Part shown: positions 55,646-64,000 of the stretch, in pieces | How the letters are laid out: each line of letters opens with the position of its first letter | How positions within the stretch are numbered: position 1 is the stretch's first letter | Assembly (NCBI GenBank): GCA_003971905.1 | Contig: RSEE01000083.1 | Location: forward strand, 62,001-126,000 | Direction: 5' to 3' | DNA length: 64,000 bases | DNA from: Moniliella sp. 'wahieum' | Lineage: Eukaryota > Basidiomycota > Moniliellomycetes > Moniliellales > Moniliellaceae | Made by a program: the position numbers and the translations under genes | The notes under the pieces: generated by a model | The model's input: only the letters and a program-made list of their open reading frames with translations | What the model was told of the DNA's origin: nothing | Database searches by the model: none

Positions 55646-56500
55646 TCAGAGTATATCGTCATCATCATCGTCCGCGCCCAGCGCTTCTTCTTCGTCACCG
55701 GCCCATGCGTATTGCCGAGCTCGGCATCTGCGTCTCATGCGCATGCGAGGTGACCGATTCCCCCTCCGCCACCTCCATCCCATCCATAGGGACAGAGGCT
55801 GCCGATGATTCGGGCGCACCTGTCGCTGCGTCCGGGGTCCGCCCAAGGGCGGCCGTGACAGACGCACTGGAACCACATCCTGGGTGGGTGAGCGAGGAAG
55901 GGTCAAAGGGACGATGGGCAAGCCAGACCATGGGTCTTGCTCAAAGAGAGGCTGAGGTAGGTTCCTGTAATGAACCACGTCGGTCAGTATGGCTGTTGGC
56001 TCTTGTGCTCATTTCCTCATTTCCTCATTTCCTCATTTCCTCATTTCCTCCAACTGATAGGTACGTACGGGAGGAGGAGGGATCTGTAGGTCTTCCGGCA
56101 TCACATGTTGCTGTTCCCGTGCATCGTGCGTCATGAGACGAGGGGGCAGGATGAAGAGAACCAACAAGAACCGGGTCAGCGCACCCAGGCAAGATGAACG
56201 GGGAGTATACATACCAGCAACCCTGGCCCAATCCCATGTGCGCCGTGGTCAGCACCGGGTCTGCCTCCCCGTGGGTCCATGACCACGTCCGCGTCCGCGT
56301 CCGCGTCCACCACCACGCCCATGCCCATGCCCACGTCCGCGCCCCAGTCCACGCTCTCTACCCCATGCCCCCGTTCTCTCTCTCGGTTGTTGCGGTGCCG
56401 AAGTGCTGTCCGGCATGCTGGGGGGAAGCAAAAGACGGGGGGGTGGTTGTGATAGGGGCCACGCGCGGTGGGTGGGAGCAGGATGGGGACGGCCTGCACA
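55646..56500 (-). CDS. Possible small gene with acidic C-terminus
   Basis: Weak candidate. Minus-strand exons can be drawn with GTACGT and CAG sites around 56060 and 55970. Coding-like pieces are REQQHVMPEDLQIPPPP, then GRTPDAATGAPESSAASVPM and DGMEVAEGESVTSHAHETQM, ending EEEALGADDDDDDIL. The 5' part contains GTCCGC hexanucleotide repeats (56285-56335). No family is recognised; the acidic end and MPEDLQIPPPP might suit a small complex subunit such as APC13, but that is a guess. Confidence 0.2.
56009..56052. repeat. CTCATTTC tandem repeat
   Basis: Five copies of a 9-bp TCCTCATTT unit. If the weak minus-strand gene is real, this lies within its intron. Confidence 0.85.
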
Positions 56501-57058
56501 AGAAGGCTGGCGGGCGGTAACGGTCAACGTTTGACGTTCGACGGCGTTACCAGCGACTAGTGGCCAACTTTGTCGGGGGCTCCCAGGTGGGACACTTGGG
56601 CACGCGACACGTGACCCGTTCCGCCCTGTAGCGGAACAGGCGTCCGACTAAAACGGCATGACAGTAGCTGCATTTTGGCCTCCTTGCGTGCATTGCAAGG
56701 AACCAGGATCCTCAGGCGAATTCTGAGATCCGCTTCATGCGCTACACGTTTAGTACCAAACATCTGTCTGCCTACACATGTTGCATTCCGAGGAGGTTGA
56801 AGTTCAACGCTCCTCGTACAAAGATGAGAATCGCAGAGTGGTGTGGAATGCATTTGCTCGGAGAGCGTCAGAAAGGGTGCATGAAATGGACACATCCTGT
56901 CGAACAGACGGCGACGAAGGAGGGGGAATTTTGGCTAGTTGTACAAGGTGGGGTTCACCACAGAGATTAAGACGCCCAACGTCGAGAGAGACACCAGGGA
57001 CAGGAGAGGTGGGTGGGGGGCAACAAGGGAGAAGATCAAACCGTACCGGCTTGCAGGC

Positions 57059-59127
57059 TTACTCCTTCTTTCGCGCGCCCTCGCTAGCCTGCTGCTGGCT
57101 CTCGGCGTTGCGCTTCTCGTAGATCTGCTTGAAGAGGCCGAGCGACGCCTGCTGGGTCTCGTTGATCTGTTCCCGCACCTGGTCCGGGGTGATGTCCGAG
57201 TCACCATTTTGGGCCTTGGCTGCCAGCTCCTCCGTCTTCTTGATAAGCTCGTTGAGCTTGTCCTTCTCCTCCTGAGGCAGCTGGTCGGCGAACTCGCCAA
57301 GAGCCTTGGAGGTCTCGGCGCACACACCCTGGGCGCGGTTCGCCTCCTCGATCAACTCCTTGCGCGCCTTGTCGGCTTCAGCGTGCTTCTCGGCATCCTG
57401 AACCATGTTCTCAATTTCAGAGTCCGACAGACCCGAGGAAGCAGCCACGGTAATGTTGGCGTCCTTGCCGGTAGCCTTGTCCTTGGCGCTGACGGAGAGG
57501 ATACCGTCGGCTCAATGTCAAACGTCACCTCAATTTGAGGCACACCACGGGGCGCGGGCGGAGCCCACCAAGGTTGAAGTTGCCCAGGAGCTTGTTGTCC
57601 TTGACGAGTTCACGCTCGCCTTGGTACACCTGGATCTCCACCGCCGTCTGGCCATCGGCGGCAGTCGAGAACGTCTGCGACTTCTTGGTCGGGATGGTAG
57701 TGTTGCGGTTGATCAGACGGGTAAAGACGCCGCCAAGAGTGTTGATACCGAGCGACAGAGGGGTCACGTCGAGGAGAGAATGTCGGTCACTTGGCCCGAA
57801 AGCACACCACCCTGGATCGAAGCGCCAATGGCAACGGCCTCGTCGGGGTTGACGCCCTTGCTCGGGTCACGCTTGAAAATGTCCTTGACGGTAGAAAGAA
57901 CCTTGGGCATACGGCTCATACCACCAACCATGATGACAGCGTCAATGTCAGAAGGCTTGGCGCCAGCGTCGGCGAGGGCCTTCTTGCAAGGCTCGACCGT
58001 GCGCTCGACCAGCTTGCCAACCAGCACCTCGAGTTGGGTGCGGGTGAGCTTCTGGTTGATGTGCTTGGGGCCACTGGCGTCGGCAGTAATGTAGGGAAGC
58101 GAGATCTCGGTCGACGGGGCCGAAGAAAGCTCAATCTTGGCCTTCTCGGCAGCCTCGCGGATACGCTGGATGGCCATGCGGTCGCCCGACAGGTCAATGC
58201 CAGACTCCTTCTGGAATTCCTGGACAAGGTGCTCAACAAGCACAATGTCAAAGTCCTCACCACCCAGGTGGGTGTCACCGTTGGTCGACTTGACCTCAAA
58301 CACGCCGTTCTGCATCTCGAGAATCGACACGTCGAACGTACCACCACCCAAGTCGAACACAGCAATCGTAGCCGCCTGGTCCTTGTCAAGACCGTAGGCG
58401 AGGGCAGCGGCAGTAGGCTCATTAATCACACGCAGAACGTCGAGGCCGGCAATGGTACCAGCGTCCTTGGTGGCCTGACGTTGCGAGTCATTGAAGTAGG
58501 CAGGGACAGTAATGACAGCGTGCTTGACGGGTTTGCCGAGGTAGGCAGCGGCAGTCTCCCGCAGCTTACCAACAACAAACGCACCAATTTGCTGGGGCGA
58601 GTAGTTCTGGCCGCGTACCTCGAGCCAGGCGTCGCCGTTGGAGTGGGCGACAATCTTGTAGGGACGTTCTTAATGTCCTTCTGCACCTCGGCGTCCTTGA
58701 ACTTGCGACCAATCAAACGCTTGGTGGCAAACAGAGTAGCCTCGGGGTTCACGACGGCCTGGCGCTTGGCAGGCACACCGACCAGGCGTTCGTTGTTCTT
58801 GGTGAACGCAACGACCGAAGGGGTGGTACGGCCACCCTCCTCGTTCTCAATCACACGGGCTTGCTGGCCCTCCATGATGGAGACCACGAGTTGGTAGCTG
58901 TAGGTAATAAGAGGAGAGGTTAGTGTCAATTCGGTGTAACAGGGAGGAGGAAGATACGCACTGCCCAGGTCGATACCGATAACAGGGCCGCTGACCTTGC
59001 TACCGGTCGAGTTGAAGCGGACCGCACCAAGGCGGGCAGCATTGAGCGGAGCAGCCGCCGTGACGGAGCGAGCGGCGAGAAGGCGGGCCGAGGGGAGCGC
59101 AGCCTGGCGAAGCGTGCGAGCAAGCAT
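57059..59127 (-). CDS. SSC1: Mitochondrial HSP70 (SSC1)
   Basis: The ATG at 59127 opens [20 protein letters not shown], an Arg/Ala-rich presequence ending near [20 protein letters not shown] 64-bp intron (58898-58961) interrupts the IDLG-TTNS phosphate loop; one base appears lost just after it. Then [37 protein letters not shown] (phosphate 2) and [20 protein letters not shown] (adenosine) follow. The substrate domain has [20 protein letters not shown] and [11 protein letters not shown]. The C-terminal lid ends with SEGARKKE. Length is about 660 residues, as in the family. A handful of frame breaks. The protein drives matrix import with Tim44 and folds imported proteins. Confidence 0.96.
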
Positions 59128-62100
59128 GATGGGGACGACAGCAACGACGGACAGGTGGTGGCAAAGAAGAATCGGCCTGGAGGAAGGTGCGTTTTATTTC
59201 GGCAGCCCGGAAGGCGTCGCATGGCGGAGAAAGCCATAGAACGTTTCTGCGCAGCTCGTTTCAAATTGTCGTCTCCCCCGGCCACGGCGCCAGTGTTCAT
59301 TTAGCATCGCCTCCCAGTGATGTCATCCCCCCGTTGAAACATTCTTCTGGCCCTCCGGCCAATTCCGCCTCCGCCACCTTCGACACCCTCCTGGAAGGGT
59401 CGGTCCAAACGGACCGCTTCTGGGTTCTACCTGCACTCTGTACTCACATGTCACATGCATGTCACAAGCCACAGCAGAAGTGAACCAGTAGTGAATATTC
59501 CTCAGATCGGCTCCTCGTTTGCCACAGTAGCAAATGTCCGGGAATTGAGACGAATCAAAGGCGATGGACTTTCTCTGTTGGCCCCTCTGTTGGCGAAGAC
59601 AATCTATTGCCCGGCCAGGTTTTCCCTACTACACCTGCTCTGACGATGAATGGCTCTCGCCTGGCACTCATCATCTCGGTCCTTGGATCATATTCCTGAC
59701 CCAGTCCATAAGCGATTTCAGTCTCCATTCTGCTCCACCACGCCACCGATTCGCAGCGTCACAATGTTCTTTTCCTTTTGTTTTGTTCTGCTGGAGTCGC
59801 GAATCAGACAAAAACCACCATCACATTTTAGGTGCCCAGAGTCCACATCGCCAAAACAGCCTCATTATTACTCTTTTTATTTCTCACTCACGTGTAGGCG
59901 GCGGAGTCCATTACACTGCAGTACACATAGTGTCCAGACATGTACTATGGTACCAGTGCGATGAGGAAACTGTAACGATGTGCATATCAATTGGAAATAG
60001 CCTTAGTGAGGCGGAGGGAAAAGGGGTGCGGGGATGGACTGAGACACAGTGAGGCTATAAGGGCTCTAACAAGAATTCGAAATCGCACCCACCTGGCTGC
60101 CAGAGTGAAAAGAGAAGTGAAAACCCATCAACAGGCTGCACTCCTGCGAGTCATTCAGTAGTCCCGCCCCGCATGTCTCTGTGTGCTTCGTGTGATGCGA
60201 TAATGGGGAAGGCCATCCAGACTGGTCCCATGCTTATCGGCGTATCCGGCAATTGATGCAAATGAGTATGCTGTGGGTATACGTTGACAGTAGTGCGACG
60301 GACATACTAAGTTTGCCCAGTGCAGTTGTTGCCATTTTGTCACCCACACCTGTTGATGGTCAGCGGCCAGCATTTCACCTTTGCATCGCGCGTGGGGCCT
60401 TGGATAGGAGATGTGTGTGCGACGCCACGATAGAGGTGTGAAAAGGATGCCTAAAATGCGGGCTCGTAGTAAGGTCACTAGGTGTGGAGAGAGAGAAGAG
60501 AATATGTGCCATGAAATACATAAATGCAAGAACGGATCGTCGATAAGAGGGGAGGGACGTCTTTACAGTCGTTGAAGACTGTCATAGTTTGGCTGATCTC
60601 ACTCCCATTTCCAATTTCTTCGTCTCGAGCGTCTCGCTCCTTCCCGGTTCCTTCCACTTCGCACCATGTCCTCTGTTCTTGCTTCTTCCCCACGAACGAT
60701 TGCTACACCCCTTGGCCTAGTCCGATCCTGATCTCCCTCGCCTTAGCCCCGACTGTGACAAAGACGTTGAATTAAAGTTCCTCTCACCGCCACACCAGCA
60801 CCTTCTGAGGTTGGCGCAACCTTAAGCACAGGGACATCAGTCGCCCTCCAGGTCCGCTCAGTAGCTTATCCGGCATTTGCTCTGAGATCTGGCAGCACTT
60901 CGTACCCATATTTGCAAACCAATGGCGTGCCAACCTGTGTACGTTATATGTCCACGGAGATGGGGGTGGTGTGGGTAGAGAGACATGTGAGCCTAAAAAA
61001 GTCCTTTTTTTGTCGATTAATATATTCAAAGCACGAAGAACCCCACAGAGGAAAGACGCACTGTGAGGGTTATTCCGCATGCCGGTAATGAGCAACGCGA
61101 TCCACTGTCCGAGGGTTGCATGGGACCTCCCATGCTTCTCTTGCGCGATGTCGATGAGGGTCGGGTGGCGTACTAGGTCCTAGGCGGGACACTGCGTCTC
61201 CTACGTAGTGGGGTAGGCACGGGTCCAACCACTCGCAAGAGAACGGGGGTGGGCGAAAGGGAAGGATGGAGAAAAGGGTGGTTTTCATTATTCGGGGCAG
61301 GCTCTGTTGACGAATCAGAATTCAGAAATCAGATCTCTCCCCCTGAGACTGAGAGGGGCAAGGGTGACATGTGGGCGACCAGCTGAGCCTGATAGCCAGA
61401 GCACATGGACCAAGAGGGAGGCGGCGGCGGGGGCGACCGTCGGATGATGGGTGGTGGCAAGGGGGCAAGGGGGCAAGAGCGGGGCCAGGGCGGGGCGAGT
61501 GTGGTGCGGGGAGAAAAGTGAAAAGCGGGCAGCACCCGCACAAGAGACTGCGCCGCCGCAATCCCACTGGCGCCGCGCCACGCCCTGCGGGGATAGCGCG
61601 CCCCAGCACCGCGCCCGTGTCAGCCCCTCGGCGCCGCCCCCCCGGCACGACGCCCCTGTTGGTTTGCTCCGTGTCGTTTTCTTGGGGCAGGGACAGCCGC
61701 CCGTCCAGACACTGGCGCCATGCCCCTCCTGCGTGCTGCCGTGCGTCTTGTTCCCCGCACGGCGTCCGCCACGGGGCCAGTCTTCCGCGCGACGCTGGCG
61801 ACCAGCGGGCTGAGGAACTGGCTGCTTATAACCGCCCGTCTCTCCCCACCCGTCCCCACGGCTGCTATCTGTCCACCCACAACCACTGGTGCTGCGTCCA
61901 TCGCCACCACCACCACCACCACCACCGCCACCGCCACCCCTCGGCGCATTCCTGTCCCCTCCGACCCGCCCAACCAGCGCCCGATCGCCCCATTGCGCCC
62001 CGTCGCCTCATCAGCCCCCCTCCCAACACGATCACCCCCTCAGGCCTCCGCGCCCCATCACCCTTTCCCAACCAAATCGGCCTCCGCGCGCCGCGCCCCC

Positions 62101-62320
62101 AACCGTATTTTTTATTTTTTGGGCCCGCCGCCACCTTCTTGCCTCCCCCTCCCCGCCCGCTCGTCCTTCTTCCTACTCTCCCACCGCCTGGCATGAACGC
62201 CTCTCTTTAGGGCGACCTTTGGATCCTGCATAGCTCTCGCTGCTGTATGTCCTAGCCCTCCACCTCCGTGCTGCGCCCTGATGTTCTGACTCTCTCACTT
62301 TGTGGCACAGCTGCCTCAAC
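59128..62320. other. Long gene-poor region
   Basis: 3.2 kb without a recognised gene. It is AT-richer from 59.5 to 61.1 kb. Two weak pieces deserve a look: a short minus-strand aldo-keto-reductase-like fragment (61080-61190) and a plus-strand presequence-like ORF from ATG 61720 (MPLLRAAVRLVPRTASATG). A CAC trinucleotide run lies at 61903-61930. No tRNA-like cloverleaf was noticed by eye. Confidence 0.45.
61903..61935 (+). repeat. CAC trinucleotide microsatellite
   Basis: About eight CAC units followed by CGC/CAC variants, upstream of the terminal gene. Confidence 0.85.
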
Positions 62321-64000
62321 ATGCCCCCCCCCATTCATACTGACTTCCACCCTGCCCCGGCCGATCGGCTGTCCTCGACACCCGAGGAGGCCCTGCTACC
62401 TCCTTACGAACAGGTGGCCCGGTCTCCTGCCCCGATGTATCCCCCCAAATCTCGCCCACTCTACTCCTCTGTCGACATTCGATGGTCGGATATCTCCAAC
62501 TCGGCTGCCGAGCGCAATGGCGTGGGCAGCCTGCGCGCTTTGGTCAACACAGTAGTCCCATTCACATTGTTACTCCTCCGCATCATCTCCTCCATTGTCG
62601 TTTTACTGGTCCGCCTGGCTGGCCTGTCTCTTTCCCAATTGTTGGGAATCATTCATCAGACGTTGGCCAAGCTTGACAATGCGGATACGCCCGCTTTTGG
62701 TCGTGGCCATCACCCCAGCGTCGATGGCGAGAGCATCTCCAGCTCGGAGACAGTGCCCCACTCCAGCCGCCGCCAACGCTTCCGCGCGGCCAGCTCATTA
62801 GATGAGTCGATGAGTTTGCAACATTTACTTCGCTCCACCCGTTCTCGCGACGGAGTCTACATTCACCACCATCACCATCACCACAGTGGGTATGGACTCA
62901 CGCCGGAAAGCGGACGCATGGCTGCCTCCGAGAGCGCCTTGGGTTTGTCGTTCGATTCTTCACCGGAGGATGAGCTCGAAGAGATGGATGATGATGACGA
63001 CTCGCGCGAAATGCTGGGCGCGGAAACCCCTCGCGGCCGCGTGAGTGAGCACGAAGAATCCCAAGATGCTTTCGCACGCAAACTAGCCCACATGGCCCTA
63101 CAGGCCCAGGCTCAGCTGGACCGCCGCTTGGCCCGGGGCGAGATTAGTGCGGATGGCACGATCACTGCATTGAGTCCGTCGGACTTGGACCCGGATTCAT
63201 CCGACGACTCGCCCATGGAGGGCGCAGGGACTACCCCTGCGCCGGAAGTCGTCTCGATCACTTCCACCGACCCGACCACGTCGCTGTCAAATGCCCCGAT
63301 GACTGTGCCCATGAACGGTGCCGTCACGCCGCATGCACTTCCGTCCGCCCTTGCCTCACCCTTGGGAACTGATGCTTCCAAGTGGGCCCTTCCTCTCGAC
63401 GAACTCTTGGCCCCTTCGTCGGTACCTCCCTCCCTCGGCCGGCGTTCCTCTGCGCCAGCTTCCATTCTTCGGCGCTCGATGGGGGGCAGTTCAAGGTCCG
63501 GCGGCAGTCCGGGCCTAGGCAACAGCGACTACGTACCGCCTTCGGAGGCAGAGTCGATGACGATCAATGACTCTCAACAAGGGTCCTCCAGCACAGGGCG
63601 GAGGATCAAGTTGGTAGAGCCCAACTGGGAGCCGTACGTCGAGTCCCATGTGCGCGCTCGGGCGCGCGTGCAACTCAATACGCTACTTCAGGCGGCCCGT
63701 GCGGAACGAGGCAGCAAATCAGCTCTGCGTTCGGATTTGCGAATGCACGCTCTCTCGGTTCATGCGGCACATACCAGCCAGCACGCTCAGTTGCACGCCC
63801 GCTCGCACACCCAAGCGCACAATCTTGCGTGCCAAGACCAAGCCTCGATCGCATCTGATAAGACCGAGACGGATAAGTTTGGTCCACTGCCCATGGAACG
63901 CATCCGGTCTTCTTCCGTTGCCTCGGCTGGCTCACTCGGCACGGCCTCCGTTTCGACGGCCACCTCGTCGTTGGCCCCGACGGAAGAGGAAGAAGAGACG
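62321..64000 (+). CDS. Ser-rich membrane protein of unknown function, 3' truncated by window
   Basis: An unbroken frame of exactly 560 codons runs from ATG 62321 to the last base, with no stop and no frame break. The N-terminus is MPPPIHTDFHPAPADR. PPYEQVARSP looks like a PPxY motif. A hydrophobic stretch, VVPFTLLLLRIISSIVVLLV followed by RLAGLSLSQLLGII, suggests one long or two short membrane segments at residues ~80-110. The rest is Ser/Asp-rich, with a seven-His run (residue ~190), an acidic cluster (EDELEEMDDDDD), SILRRSMGGSSRSGG, and a charged helix KLVEPNWEPYVESHVRARAR. No catalytic domain is seen in the visible part; one may lie beyond the window, as in NEM1-type phosphatases, but this is not shown. 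Confidence 0.8.
   Translation, partial: MPPPIHTDFHPAPADRLSSTPEEALLPPYEQVARSPAPMYPPKSRPLYSSVDIRWSDISNSAAERNGVGSLRALVNTVVPFTLLLLRIISSIVVLLVRLAGLSLSQLLGIIHQTLAKLDNADTPAFGRGHHPSVDGESISSSETVPHSSRRQRFRAASSLDESMSLQHLLRSTRSRDGVYIHHHHHHHSGYGLTPESGRMAASESALGLSFDSSPEDELEEMDDDDDSREMLGAETPRGRVSEHEESQDAFARKLAHMALQAQAQLDRRLARGEISADGTITALSPSDLDPDSSDDSPMEGAGTTPAPEVVSITSTDPTTSLSNAPMTVPMNGAVTPHALPSALASPLGTDASKWALPLDELLAPSSVPPSLGRRSSAPASILRRSMGGSSRSGGSPGLGNSDYVPPSEAESMTINDSQQGSSSTGRRIKLVEPNWEPYVESHVRARARVQLNTLLQAARAERGSKSALRSDLRMHALSVHAAHTSQHAQLHARSHTQAHNLACQDQASIASDKTETDKFGPLPMERIRSSSVASAGSLGTASVSTATSSLAPTEEEEET

Noticed and set aside
59564-60052. 162-codon plus-strand ORF
   Set aside because: No family features, ordinary composition for AT-richer non-coding DNA, and no matching splice or promoter context.

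Overview
The window is eukaryotic nuclear DNA from a GC-rich fungus, most likely a basidiomycete, although genus and family cannot be fixed from sequence alone. The supporting observations are short introns (about 64-217 bp) with GTACGT or GTGCGT donors and CTAAC/CTGAC branch-like sequences, intergenic gaps of a few hundred bases, fungal-only genes (DASH subunit SPC19, septin CDC3, LRO1, CAF16), and fungal forms of SMC2, TAF11, DNA ligase I and mitochondrial HSP70. I recognised no rRNA, tRNA, CRISPR array or intact mobile element.

Layout. 0-12 kb: 3' end of a Sec14/CRAL-TRIO lipid transfer protein (+), STM1/SERBP1-like ribosome factor (-), UvrD/SRS2-like helicase (+), SLC35C-type sugar transporter (-), IST1 (+), SPC19 (+). 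12.8-24 kb: a minus-strand block with a SWI3/SMARCC chromatin remodelling subunit, a large repeat-rich MUG113/DUF1766 protein and a type II PI 4-kinase. 24-37.4 kb: LRO1 acyltransferase (+), SMC2 (-), cytochrome c heme lyase (+), TMA20/MCT-1 (-), TAF11 (+), DNA ligase I (+). 37.4-40.5 kb: a gene-poor island with a degenerate ~75 bp tandem repeat and a possible transposon-associated relic. 40.5-59.1 kb: F-box/LRR protein (+), hexokinase (-), GET4 (+), CAF16 (-), an unrecognised repeat-bearing protein (+), septin CDC3 (-), mitochondrial HSP70 (-). 62.3 kb to the end: a clean 560-codon membrane protein frame that runs off the window.

The genes are ordinary housekeeping genes and do not form one pathway. 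Several pairs are divergent over short promoters that often carry TCACGTG (transporter/IST1, PI4K/LRO1, SMC2/heme lyase). Many gaps carry palindromic motifs built on CTCAG. A second promoter word, AACCCTAG, lies upstream of SWI3, ligase, septin and hexokinase.

Most genes are interrupted by apparent single-base frame breaks, commonly at homopolymers, while domain sequence continues in the next frame. This looks more like low-accuracy assembly than wholesale gene death, but the helicase is much more heavily broken than its neighbours. Coordinates of broken genes are therefore envelopes from best start to best stop. A striking true feature is the abundance of hexanucleotide microsatellites inside genes, encoding alternating dipeptides such as DADADA, VPVPVP, QDQDQD and SGSGSG.
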